A stretch of DNA of 64,000 bases from JAAYCT01 sp964499575 (GTDB lineage Bacteria > Bacillota > Clostridia > Saccharofermentanales > Saccharofermentanaceae): assembly GCA_964499575.1 (NCBI GenBank), contig CAZCLK010000001.1, forward strand, positions 62,001 through 126,000, written 5' to 3'. Both the position numbers and the translations under genes were made by a program. How positions within the stretch are numbered: the first letter of the stretch is position 1; each line of letters opens with the position of its first letter. Below, in pieces: positions 8,559-16,982 of the stretch. The notes below the pieces were generated by a model. The model saw nothing but the letters and a program-made list of their open reading frames with translations. It did no database searches and had not been told where the DNA came from.

Positions 8559-9576
8559 ACAGGTATGCGTGCCAGTCGCCCTTACGGACCGATTCAATTA
8601 AGGCATAATCCCTTTCTTTATAGGCGCGAAGTACCTCTTCGCTTCGGTGATCAATGATTCCCGACACGAGCAGTAAACCGCCTTCATTCAGGTATTCGGG
8701 GAAGGACGGGCACAGATCGATGAGCACATCCGCGATAATATTCGCGACAACAATCGAATAATCCTTCCGATATGCGTCAGTCAGGACCCCGCAATGCACC
8801 TTAACCTTTGAACGGTTGGCGTTGATGTTCTCCGATGCCACCATGATCGCGGTCCGGTCAATATCGATGGCTTCGACATATTCGGCGCCGAGCCGGTCCG
8901 CGATGATCGATAGAATGCCCGAACCGCAACCGAGATCGAGGACCCGATCCCCGGGCCGGAGGATTCGATCCAGAAGTTCGGCGCACATGGAGGTCGTCTC
9001 GTGCGTACCGGTCCCGAAAGCCGAACCCGGATCCAGGTAGATAACATGTTCTCCCTCACCGGCGCTGTATTCCTCCCAGGACGGCGATACGGTGATGCGT
9101 TCGGATAATCGGAAGGGCTTATAATCCTTTTTCCAATTGTCCGCCCATTCTTCCTCGCGGACAGTTACGCAATTGACTTTCGCGTCTCCGACCGGCAAAT
9201 AATCGGCGATTTTCACCAGACGGGAAATAATTTGTCTCTTGAGCTCCGCGATGGATCGTTCTTTCCGGGGGCGATCGGCATAAAGCTCTTGTCCGCGATT
9301 CATCGGTTCCCGATCTTGACGGAGCTCGGCTGTGATCACCATCTCTCCTTCAGAAGGGAAATACGCTTTGATCACCACATCCGATCCAAGAGAATCAATG
9401 AAAGCGTCGTCCGCATAGGCCAGAGAATCCGGCGCGTTCAGGATCTGTTTGATATCGGACGGATCTTCGACCGACACACCTTCCGCGCCCAATTCAAAAA
9501 GCATCTCGCACACGGCGTCGGATGCTTCCTGAGTAGTATTGACCGTAAATTCGATCCAGTTCAATTCAGATGCCAA
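8467..9576 (-). CDS. prmA: Ribosomal protein L11 methyltransferase
   Basis: Trimethylates ribosomal protein L11. The SAM site is clear: DPGSAFGTGTHETT, then VLDLGCGSGILSI and VVANIIADVL. The start is a TTG at 9576 with AAGGA five bases upstream, overlapping the end of dnaJ by 11 bp; no ATG fits better. The family normally ends soon after the GDWHAYLFSR strand. This protein runs on for about 27 residues (SEGELLRYMPEV and beyond) encoded opposite the 3' end of mutY. It is the last gene of the hrcA-grpE-clpP-dnaK-dnaJ-prmA operon. Confidence 0.94.
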   Translation of the reverse strand: MASELNWIEFTVNTTQEASDAVCEMLFELGAEGVSVEDPSDIKQILNAPDSLAYADDAFIDSLGSDVVIKAYFPSEGEMVITAELRQDREPMNRGQELYADRPRKERSIAELKRQIISRLVKIADYLPVGDAKVNCVTVREEEWADNWKKDYKPFRLSERITVSPSWEEYSAGEGEHVIYLDPGSAFGTGTHETTSMCAELLDRILRPGDRVLDLGCGSGILSIIADRLGAEYVEAIDIDRTAIMVASENINANRSKVKVHCGVLTDAYRKDYSIVVANIIADVLIDLCPSFPEYLNEGGLLLVSGIIDHRSEEVLRAYKERDYALIESVRKGDWHAYLFSRAGISEGELLRYMPEVPSEKRVFGTHPE

Positions 9577-10693
9577 AGATATCCTTCACTTTCTTGAAAA
9601 AGCTGTTGCGCTTCTGATAATTCCTGTCCGAAAGCGTCGATTCAAATTTCTTCAACAGTTCTTTCTGCTCCTCGGTAAGGCTGGTCGGCACTTCCAAAAC
9701 AAACCGGCATATATGATCTCCGCGGGTTGTCGGGCGGTTCTTCATCGGGATTCCTTTCCCCCGTAGCGTATAGGTATCAAACGGCTGTGTTCCGTCTTTG
9801 ATATGCGTAGTCACCTTACCGTCGATCGTTGGGATCTCGATATCGGCTCCGAGGACCGCCTGAGCGTATGTGATCGGCAGATCACAGTAGGTGTTAACCC
9901 CCCTTCGCTCGAAAACGGGGTGCGGCCGAACCTTGAATTGAACATAAAGATCTCCGTACGGACCGCCGCGCAATCCGGGCTCCCCTTCCCCCTTGATCGG
10001 CATCATATCGTCGGTATCGACACCCGCCGGGACATGGATCTTCAGATCCTTCTTTTTGGCGCGACGACCGCGACCTCCGCAAGCGGTGCAGGGATTACGA
10101 ATGACGGTACCTCTTCCGCCGCATGCCGGGCAGTCCCGCGTAACCATCGTCATTCCGAAAAGAGTCTGCGACTGTTGTTGGACGCGACCGGAGCCCTTAC
10201 AGGAAGGGCAAGTCTCCGGTGATGACCCGGAAGCGGCGCCGGAACCTCTGCAGGAATCACAGACATCTTCTTTGGTTATCGTAATGGTTTTATCGACCCC
10301 GAACGCGGCTTCCATAAAATCCAACGACATACCGTATTTGAGGTTAGCTCCCTGCTCCGGTCCGCTTCTTCTTCTGCCGCCGCCTCCGAACGCCCCGCCG
10401 AAAATGGATCCGAAGAGGTCCCCCAAATCGATATCCGATCCCGAGAATCCCGAGAATCCCTGACCGTCCATTCCGGAATGACCGAACTGATCGTATTGCC
10501 GACGCTTTTCGCCGTCAGACAGTACCGCATAGGCCTCGTTGACTTCCTTGAACTTTGCCTCCGCAACCTTATCGTTCGGATTCAGGTCGGGATGGTACTG
10601 CTTGGCCAACTTTCGGTAAGCCTTTTTCAGATCCTCATCCGATGCGCTCTTGCCGACTCCGAGAACCTCATAGTAATCACGCTTTTCTGCCAA
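9566..10693 (-). CDS. dnaJ: Chaperone protein DnaJ
   Basis: Hsp40 co-chaperone that stimulates DnaK ATPase and delivers substrates. The J domain (1-70) has HPD at 34-36. A Gly/Phe region (about 71-110) and four zinc-binding repeats (CDSCRGSG, CPSCKGSG, CPACGGRG, CTACGGRG; 145-209) follow, then the C-terminal substrate domains. The frame opens upstream at 10747, but GAGGAGG lies seven bases before a TTG at 10693 that gives the standard AEKRDYYEVLGV opening, so TTG is taken as start (375 residues). It lies 89 bp after dnaK. Confidence 0.96.
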   Translation of the reverse strand: MAEKRDYYEVLGVGKSASDEDLKKAYRKLAKQYHPDLNPNDKVAEAKFKEVNEAYAVLSDGEKRRQYDQFGHSGMDGQGFSGFSGSDIDLGDLFGSIFGGAFGGGGRRRSGPEQGANLKYGMSLDFMEAAFGVDKTITITKEDVCDSCRGSGAASGSSPETCPSCKGSGRVQQQSQTLFGMTMVTRDCPACGGRGTVIRNPCTACGGRGRRAKKKDLKIHVPAGVDTDDMMPIKGEGEPGLRGGPYGDLYVQFKVRPHPVFERRGVNTYCDLPITYAQAVLGADIEIPTIDGKVTTHIKDGTQPFDTYTLRGKGIPMKNRPTTRGDHICRFVLEVPTSLTEEQKELLKKFESTLSDRNYQKRNSFFKKVKDIFGI

Positions 10694-10782
10694 AGACGTG
10701 TCCTCCTCGTGTATAAGTCCGGATAAAAACAGGAAACGATGCGGCATCTCTGCCGCATCGATCTGTCTTTCGGGTCAACGGA

Positions 10783-12636
10783 TCAGAAATCTCCGCCCGC
10801 ATTCTTGAAGCCTTCTCCGCCGGCTCCGGGCCCTTGATCGGCTCCGGGATTCTCATACCCGGCATAATCATCCGGATTGGGAGGGGTCTGACCGGCGCCG
10901 GAATCCGGCTGTTTATAGAGCTTTTCGCTAATCTTGTAGAACGCCTGTTGAACTGCTTCCGTCTCTTTCTTCATGTCTTCATAATTGTCTGAGCTGATCG
11001 CCTGCTTGAGTCTTCCGAGCGCCTCGTTCACCGGGACGCGGTCGGAAGGATCAATTTTATCGCCAAGCTCCTTAAGCGTCTTTTCGGTCTGATAAACGGA
11101 TGTCTCCGCGTGGTTTTTGGTCTCGACTTCTTCCTTGCGCTTGGAGTCCTCCGCGGCATGAAGTTCGGCTTCTTTGATCGCGGACTTAATCTGGTCCTCG
11201 GTCATATTGGTCGAAGCGGTAATCGTAATTTTCTGCTCGCGACCGGTGCCCATGTCCTTTGCCGTTACATGAACAATACCATTGGCGTCGATGTCGAAGG
11301 TGACCTCGATCTGAGGAACACCGCGCGGGGCGGGTGCGATCCCGTCAAGAATGAAATTACCGAGCGTTTTGTTGTACGCAGCCATCTCGCGTTCGCCCTG
11401 CAGCACGTGAACGTCGACCTGTGTCTGGCCATCCGCGGCCGTTGAGAAGATCTGACTCTTTTTCGAGGGAATGGTTGTGTTGCGCTCGATCATCTTGGTG
11501 AAAACACCGCCTTGCGTCTCGATGCCCAGGGAAAGAGGCGTAACGTCCAGTAGCAGGAGTCCCTTGACATCTCCGGTCAGAACAGCCGCCTGGATCGCCG
11601 CACCGATGGCGACACACTCATCCGGGTTGATTCCTTTGAACGGTTCCTTTCCGAAATACTTCTTCACGGCTTCCTGGACGGCCGGAGTGCGGGTTGATCC
11701 GCCGACAAGAAGGATCTTATGGATGTCGCTCGGGGTCATGTTCGCGTCCGACATCGCCCGGCGCAGGGGCTCCATGGTCTTTTCCACCAGATCGTGCGTC
11801 AGCTCGTCGAACTTGGCGCGGGTCAGCGTGATATCCATATGTTTGGGACCGTTTGCGTCCGCCGTGATATAGGCGAGATTGATGTTCGAGGTGGTGACGC
11901 CGGAAAGCTCGATTTTGGATTTCTCGGCCGCCTCGCGGAGTCTTTGCATCGCCATCTTGTCTCCGCGCAGGTCGACGCCTTGATCCTTTTTGAAGGTTTC
12001 GACGAGATAGTCGACGATTTTCGCGTCGAAGTCGTCGCCGCCCAAGCGGTTATTGCCGGCCGTCGCCAAAACCTCGAAGACTCCGTCGCCGATTTCCAGA
12101 ATGGAAACGTCGAAGGTTCCTCCGCCCAAGTCAAACACCAGAATCTTCTGGTCGGACTCTTTATCCAGTCCGTATGCCAGAGACGCGGCCGTCGGTTCGT
12201 TGATGATCCGCAAAACTTCGAGGCCGGCAATCTTTCCGGCATCCTTGGTTGCCTGTCTCTGCGAGTCCGAAAAGTACGCCGGGACCGTGATAACGGCCTG
12301 TGTAACCGGCTGTCCCAGATAAGCCTCTGCATCGCTCTTCATCTTGGCGAGGATCATCGCGGAGATCTCCTGCGGAGAATACTCTTTCTCGTCGATCTTC
12401 ACCTTGTAGTTCGAGCCCATTTCTCTTTTGATGGATTGAACCGTGCGATCGGGATTCGTGACCGCCTGTCTCTTGGCGACCTGTCCGATCAGTCGCTCAC
12501 CGGTCTTTGAAAATGCGACGACGGACGGGGTCGTCCGGTTGCCTTCCGGATTCGGGATGACGACAGGCTCGCCGCCCTCCATCACCGCTACGCATGAGTT
12601 GGTTGTTCCTAAGTCTATACCGATTACTTTTCCCAT
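10783..12636 (-). CDS. dnaK: Chaperone protein DnaK (Hsp70)
   Basis: ATP-dependent Hsp70 chaperone of the cytoplasm. The ATPase domain opens with GKVIGIDLGTTNSCVAV and contains DLGGGTFDVSIL and the hinge VGGSTRTPAVQ. The substrate domain includes LLDVTPLSLGIET, and the C-terminal lid ends in a Gly/Asn-rich disordered tail. The 617-residue length matches Gram-positive DnaK. The start ATG follows an AAGGAG site. clpP lies immediately upstream rather than grpE. The whole group is under the CIRCE operator at 15053-15079. Confidence 0.98.
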   Translation of the reverse strand: MGKVIGIDLGTTNSCVAVMEGGEPVVIPNPEGNRTTPSVVAFSKTGERLIGQVAKRQAVTNPDRTVQSIKREMGSNYKVKIDEKEYSPQEISAMILAKMKSDAEAYLGQPVTQAVITVPAYFSDSQRQATKDAGKIAGLEVLRIINEPTAASLAYGLDKESDQKILVFDLGGGTFDVSILEIGDGVFEVLATAGNNRLGGDDFDAKIVDYLVETFKKDQGVDLRGDKMAMQRLREAAEKSKIELSGVTTSNINLAYITADANGPKHMDITLTRAKFDELTHDLVEKTMEPLRRAMSDANMTPSDIHKILLVGGSTRTPAVQEAVKKYFGKEPFKGINPDECVAIGAAIQAAVLTGDVKGLLLLDVTPLSLGIETQGGVFTKMIERNTTIPSKKSQIFSTAADGQTQVDVHVLQGEREMAAYNKTLGNFILDGIAPAPRGVPQIEVTFDIDANGIVHVTAKDMGTGREQKITITASTNMTEDQIKSAIKEAELHAAEDSKRKEEVETKNHAETSVYQTEKTLKELGDKIDPSDRVPVNEALGRLKQAISSDNYEDMKKETEAVQQAFYKISEKLYKQPDSGAGQTPPNPDDYAGYENPGADQGPGAGGEGFKNAGGDF

Positions 12637-12680
12637 ATTCTTAATCTCCTTTTCTTTCTATGCCCGTTGCTCGAAAATAA

Positions 12681-13286
12681 TTACGCTCTTTTTGTCATGA
12701 TTTGATCGACGATTCCGTATTTTACGGCCTCTTCGGCGCTCATCCAGTTATCGCGGTCCATGTCCTTTTCGATGGTCTCAAGCGGCTGACCGGTCATTTC
12801 GGCCATCAGCTCGTTGAGCTTCTTTTTGGTTTTCTCGATATGTTTGGCCGCGATCAGGATATCCGTAGCCTGTCCTTGCGTACCGCCCGAGGGTTGATGG
12901 ATCATCACCTCGGCATTCGGCAAGATAAATCGCTTGCCCTTGGTTCCCGCCGCCAGAAGGAAGGCGCCCATCGACGCGGACATCCCCATACAGATTGTCT
13001 GAACGTTCGGTTTGATGTGCTTCATCGTATCGAAGATCATCAGACCGTCCGATACCGATCCTCCGGGGCTGTTGATGTAGAATTGAATATCCTTATCCGG
13101 ATCTTCCGCTTCCAAAAACAGTAGTTGCGCCGTAATGAGGCTGGCGGTGATATGATTGACCTCCTCGGAAAGGATGACGATCCGCTCCTTTAAGAGTCTT
13201 GAAAAGATGTCGTACGCGCGTTCTCCGCGGTTGGTCGTCTCGATAACTGTCGGTACCAGATTGGACTTGATGTTCTCGTTTGTCAT
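12681..13286 (-). CDS. clpP: ATP-dependent Clp protease proteolytic subunit
   Basis: Serine protease forming the tetradecameric barrel that degrades proteins fed by Clp ATPases. The triad is visible as Ser105 (GMSASMGAF), His130 (EVMIHQPSG) and Asp179 (DRDNWMSAEEA). The 201-residue length is usual. Its position is unusual: it sits between grpE and dnaK inside the hrcA operon, 19 bp after grpE and 44 bp before dnaK, with no tig or clpX beside it. It therefore probably shares HrcA/CIRCE heat-shock control (inference), whereas in many Firmicutes clpP is controlled by CtsR. Confidence 0.97.
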   Translation of the reverse strand: MTNENIKSNLVPTVIETTNRGERAYDIFSRLLKERIVILSEEVNHITASLITAQLLFLEAEDPDKDIQFYINSPGGSVSDGLMIFDTMKHIKPNVQTICMGMSASMGAFLLAAGTKGKRFILPNAEVMIHQPSGGTQGQATDILIAAKHIEKTKKKLNELMAEMTGQPLETIEKDMDRDNWMSAEEAVKYGIVDQIMTKRA

Positions 13287-13305
13287 GTTCTTTCTCCTTT
13301 ATAAA

Positions 13306-13914
13306 TCAGTTTGCGACTTTCACCACTGAATATCTTAAGACCCTGTCCGCGGTACGATAGCCCTTTTGAAAAACCTGAGCGATACACTGTTCTCCAAGCT
13401 CTCCGTCCTCCACGTGAAGCACGGCCTCATGAAGATTCGGGTCGAAACAGACACCTTCCGCGCAATCGATCTCCCGGATCCCGAATTTTGCGAAGACTTC
13501 CTGAATCTGCCGATGGATCATCCTAACGCCCTCGGCGACTTTCTGCGCGGTCTCTTGCGAATCCTCGATCTGAAAACACATTGCTCGCTCCACATTATCG
13601 ATGACCGGAAGCCACTCCTTCGCAATCTCCGCCACCGCATCCGCATAAAGGGATTCACGTTCTTTTTGCGTTCTCTTTCTGAAATTATCGTACTCGGCTA
13701 AAAGCCGTAAATACCTGTCCTTCAGCTCGCTGATCTCGGCGTTCGTCTTATCCTCGTGTTCGGGTTTTCTGCCCTTCTTGTCGCCCTTCGCAGTCCCTCC
13801 GGACCCCTCGGGGCTGTTCGCGGCTTCGCTGCTATCTGCTTTCGGTTCCGCCGATGGATCCTGCGAAGCTTTGTTGATATTCTCCTGTGCTTCGCCGTGT
13901 GGTCTTTTCGTCAT
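13306..13914 (-). CDS. grpE: GrpE nucleotide exchange factor
   Basis: Exchanges ADP for ATP on DnaK. Residues 1-60 are charged and disordered, followed by a long coiled coil (ELKDRYLRLLAEYDNFRKR) and the beta-sheet domain containing the family motif VAEGVRMIHRQIQEVFAKFG. The ATG at 13914 has GGAGG eight bases upstream. It starts 4 bp after the hrcA stop codon. Length (202 residues) is typical. Confidence 0.97.
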   Translation of the reverse strand: MTKRPHGEAQENINKASQDPSAEPKADSSEAANSPEGSGGTAKGDKKGRKPEHEDKTNAEISELKDRYLRLLAEYDNFRKRTQKERESLYADAVAEIAKEWLPVIDNVERAMCFQIEDSQETAQKVAEGVRMIHRQIQEVFAKFGIREIDCAEGVCFDPNLHEAVLHVEDGELGEQCIAQVFQKGYRTADRVLRYSVVKVAN

Positions 13915-13918
13915 TATT

Positions 13919-14974
13919 CTATCCTCCGTTCAATGCTTTTATTTTTTCGAGTTGATGATTGATCACCTGCCGTATGAAACTGATCTGCGATATGACCTTG
14001 GAATACTCCATGCGCTTCGGTCCGATGACGCCGATATTCCCGGCGATCTTGTCCCCTACGTTGTATGTAGTCGTGATGAAACTGCAATCCGTCAATCCCT
14101 CAATGGATATTTCCTGCCCGATGCGGATCATATACGAAGCCCTTTCATTCTCCAAAGATAGTTCGTTTACATATCCGGATACGATCCCGTCCATGGCCAA
14201 AGTATCGAAAAGCGTCCTGGCCTTCGTCACGTTGCTGAACTCGGGAAGCGACAGCATCCGGTTCGTTCCGTCCATATACAGTTCCAGGTTATCGGCCTGC
14301 TTGATTGCCGTATAAGCCTCATAGAGCACCTGATTTAAAAGAGAGTCCGGCACATGGGAATCCTTCGCCGCCGAGGCAATAGTGACCAGAGAGATTTCTT
14401 CCAGCGGCTTCCCGCTCAAACCGGTCTCAATCGCCGACGAAATCCGTGAAAGTTGCTCCGGCGTCAGATAATCCGGGATACGAACCAACCGGTCCTTGAC
14501 GATCCCGGCGGACAGAACAACAACCACCAATACCTTTCCGGGCTCAATCATCATCATCTTCAACTGCTTCAGATAGCTTTTCCGAAGTCTTGGGGTGATC
14601 GCCAGGGAAACATACCCTGTCTGCTCCGAAATCGTGCTGGAAGCCTTCTTCAGAAGCCCCGCAAGTTCGTCAAAACTCTCGCTGAGTCTTCTCCTGATCT
14701 CCTCGCCCTGCGCGTCGGACAACGTGTCGACCTTCATCAGGGAATCGACATACTCTCTGTAGCCCTTGTCGGACGGGACCCTTCCCGAAGAGGTGTGGGG
14801 TTGTTCCAGATAACCCATCTGTTCCAGATCCGCCATCTCGTTTCTGACCGTCGCCGAACTGACGCGAAATTCATGGCGCTGAATGAGCGCGTTGGAAGCG
14901 ACCGGTTCCGCCGTCGAGACATAGTCGTCGACGATCGCCTGAAGAATTTGCTTTTTCCGTGGATCCAAAGGCAT
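13919..14974 (-). CDS. hrcA: Heat-inducible transcription repressor HrcA
   Basis: Represses class I heat-shock genes by binding CIRCE. An N-terminal winged helix (RKKQILQAIVDDYVSTAEPV, then VSSATVRNEMADLEQMGYLEQ with SSGRVPSDKGYREYVD) and a GAF-like dimerisation domain are recognisable. The frame could start at an ATG at 15016, but AAGGAG stands nine bases before the ATG at 14974, which gives the standard N-terminus (351 residues). It is first in its operon. A perfect CIRCE lies 79 bp upstream, so it is autoregulated. hemW upstream is the usual neighbour. Confidence 0.96.
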   Translation of the reverse strand: MPLDPRKKQILQAIVDDYVSTAEPVASNALIQRHEFRVSSATVRNEMADLEQMGYLEQPHTSSGRVPSDKGYREYVDSLMKVDTLSDAQGEEIRRRLSESFDELAGLLKKASSTISEQTGYVSLAITPRLRKSYLKQLKMMMIEPGKVLVVVVLSAGIVKDRLVRIPDYLTPEQLSRISSAIETGLSGKPLEEISLVTIASAAKDSHVPDSLLNQVLYEAYTAIKQADNLELYMDGTNRMLSLPEFSNVTKARTLFDTLAMDGIVSGYVNELSLENERASYMIRIGQEISIEGLTDCSFITTTYNVGDKIAGNIGVIGPKRMEYSKVISQISFIRQVINHQLEKIKALNGG

Positions 14975-15052
14975 AATCGGTCGCTCCTTTCCCGGGATAT
15001 CACCGGCGCCCGACATGGGCTTGCGCTTATCGCGTACCGGCTGATTATAGGG

Positions 15053-15079
15053 TTAGCACTCCTAATCATCGAGTGCTAA
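15053..15079. promoter_or_regulatory. CIRCE operator (HrcA binding site)
   Basis: TTAGCACTC-N9-GAGTGCTAA matches the CIRCE consensus exactly. It lies directly downstream of the -10 at 15084-15089, so HrcA would block the start of the hrcA-grpE-clpP-dnaK-dnaJ-prmA transcript. Confidence 0.97.
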
Positions 15080-15083
15080 AACC

Positions 15084-15112
15084 AATTTAGCACCAATGTC
15101 AAAGAATGTCAA
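15084..15112 (-). promoter_or_regulatory. Promoter of the hrcA operon
   Basis: TTGACA (15112-15107), a 17-base spacer and TAAATT (15089-15084) form a sigma-A promoter just upstream of CIRCE. A second TTGACA (15102-15097) lies 10 bases further in without a matching -10. Confidence 0.8.
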
Positions 15113-15147
15113 ATGGTAATTCCGGGAGAATGGAAATGTTTTTTCCG

Positions 15148-16296
15148 CTACACAAAGCTCCGGAAAACCTCGTTGCCGAAGTCCAGTCCCTTCTGACTTA
15201 AAAACCAAAAGTCCCCGGTTTTTTCGATCAGGCCAAGCAGAAGGAGCGACTCCAGTTCAGACCCGAAAATCTCCTCTGCGGGAACCCCGAAACGCCCCAT
15301 AAATCCGGTCGCCGATATCCCGGATATTTTACGAAACCCAAGGAGCATATACTCTTTCATTTCGGCTTTGCCGTCGATCCGCTCGCACTCCTCGCGGATT
15401 GCCTCGAGTCGCGGAGGGTCTTCGAATAATGCCTCGATATACCGCCGGATATTCTTCGTGTTTCCGATCCGCTGTCCGCCGGTATATGAGTGCGCGCCGC
15501 ACCCGAAGCCGTAATACGGAAGCGCATCCCAATAAACCGTGTTGTGGCGGCTTTCAAAGCCCGTCTTCGCATAATTACTGATTTCATAGTGGCGATATCC
15601 GGCGCCGGTCAAAAGACGCCGGGTCGTATGATACATATCCCGTTCTTCCTCATCGGAAGGAAGCAAATCGGGGCGTCCGGAATACTTATCGAAAAACCGG
15701 GTGCCCTCTTCAAGGCTGAGCGAATAGCATGAGACGTGAGGGACACGCAACTCCGTCAGGTGCAAAACAGAACCGATGACATCCTCGAGCGTCTGTTCCG
15801 GGACACCGAGCATCAGATCGCAGGATATGTTCGAAAAACCGGCTTCCCCGGCAAGCGCGATTGCATGATCGGCGTCCCGCGATGTATGTATTCTTCCGAG
15901 CCCTCGAAGGACACGGTCCGAAAAGCTTTGAACACCGACCGAGAGCCGGTTGAAACCGACCTCTTTATATCCCTGAAGATGAGATTTTGTAACCGTGCCC
16001 GGATTGACCTCTATCGTAATCTCTGCCGCATCATGAACGCCGAAAGAATTTCGCAGTTTTTCGAGGATCCTTCCGGCTTCTTCGGGCGTCAGGAGTGACG
16101 GTGTCCCTCCGCCCAGATAAACGGAAGAGAGCGGTCCGCCCGGGGTATGCCCGGATGTCCGATCGATCTCGCGAAGGAGCGCCGTAAGGTAAGGGTCCTT
16201 AAGGCCGGTTACTTGATCAAACGACGTGAAATCACAGTAGGGACATTTTCGAACACAAAAAGGGACGTGGACATACGCGGCGGAACATGCGTTCAT
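15148..16296 (-). CDS. hemW: Radical SAM heme chaperone HemW
   Basis: Relative of oxygen-independent coproporphyrinogen III oxidase; HemW proteins bind heme and insert it into target proteins. The cluster motif CVRKCPYCDF (Cys14, Cys18, Cys21) has HemW spacing. The VYLGGGTPS and SVGVQSFSD motifs follow, and the C-terminal HemN domain includes YEISNYAKTG. Length (382) fits HemW rather than HemN. The start ATG overlaps the stop of the DUF4276 gene by 4 bp, so the two are translationally coupled. hemW-hrcA order is ancestral in Firmicutes; what sits upstream of it here is not. Confidence 0.95.
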   Translation of the reverse strand: MNACSAAYVHVPFCVRKCPYCDFTSFDQVTGLKDPYLTALLREIDRTSGHTPGGPLSSVYLGGGTPSLLTPEEAGRILEKLRNSFGVHDAAEITIEVNPGTVTKSHLQGYKEVGFNRLSVGVQSFSDRVLRGLGRIHTSRDADHAIALAGEAGFSNISCDLMLGVPEQTLEDVIGSVLHLTELRVPHVSCYSLSLEEGTRFFDKYSGRPDLLPSDEEERDMYHTTRRLLTGAGYRHYEISNYAKTGFESRHNTVYWDALPYYGFGCGAHSYTGGQRIGNTKNIRRYIEALFEDPPRLEAIREECERIDGKAEMKEYMLLGFRKISGISATGFMGRFGVPAEEIFGSELESLLLLGLIEKTGDFWFLSQKGLDFGNEVFRSFV

Positions 16297-16967
16297 GCGT
16301 TCAGTCGCTCCGCTTCTTTACGGACAATATAGGACAAATAGGAGGCAAACCGTTTAAAACTCGGGGAGCCGTTATGGTCCGGATCCATATACTCGGAAAT
16401 CCGAAGTGCCCATTCGTGCTTATATTGTCCGATTGCCGGATAACCGACGCGGATTACACGTTCCGCCTTGTGGCCGAGGAGGCATCGGCAAAGGATTTCC
16501 CACGTACCGCAGACACTGTCCTGTTCATAATCTTCAAGCACAGACATGTCCGCCTCGGGGTATGCCGTAAGCAACGCTTTTTTATCCCCGATGAGCCAGG
16601 ACTCGGTCTCCTCGACGCAAAGTCCGATGACAAACGGTAAAGACGGCGCATGCCTCTTGCATAGAGTAATCAATTGATCCTTCAGTTCGGCCGGCGAGTT
16701 GTAGTCGGAATCCATCACCACGACCAGCACAAGATCCGTACCCGCATAAATTCTGTCGTAGGCCCGCAGTTTGGCGGGAAGAAGATCCAGAAGTCCGGAA
16801 GCTTCCGGCTTCGGCGGCTGGTAGGGATTAGCCGGAACATCCCCTCTGCCCCGGTGCGGACGGACGGATATCTCGTAATCCGAAATGATCGGCGCGAGAA
16901 TCCTATTCATCAAACGGTTCATCACAACGGCACCCGACCGGTCTTCCGTCAATACCTCAAAACGCAT
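16293..16967 (-). CDS. DUF4276-like TOPRIM-type putative nuclease
   Basis: 224 residues resembling DUF4276, a family with a TOPRIM-like fold often encoded beside an AAA ATPase. The N-terminal acidic pair (FEVLTEDRSG, Glu8 and Asp9), the DxD (VVVMDSDYN, Asp86 and Asp88) and the GLCVEETESWLIGD segment (Glu119-Trp124) match the expected metal-binding layout. The TOPRIM assignment is by motif only. Start: GGAG precedes the ATG at 16967; a GTG at 16976 is possible. It begins 16 bp after the ATPase gene and overlaps hemW by 4 bp, so ATPase, nuclease and hemW may be one transcript. A defence role is inference. Confidence 0.75.
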   Translation of the reverse strand: MRFEVLTEDRSGAVVMNRLMNRILAPIISDYEISVRPHRGRGDVPANPYQPPKPEASGLLDLLPAKLRAYDRIYAGTDLVLVVVMDSDYNSPAELKDQLITLCKRHAPSLPFVIGLCVEETESWLIGDKKALLTAYPEADMSVLEDYEQDSVCGTWEILCRCLLGHKAERVIRVGYPAIGQYKHEWALRISEYMDPDHNGSPSFKRFASYLSYIVRKEAERLNA

Positions 16968-16982
16968 TTTTGTCACTCCGGC

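Noticed and set aside
11719..12510. 263-codon plus-strand open frame
   Set aside because: Antisense to dnaK; frames opposite dnaK are notoriously open and uninformative.
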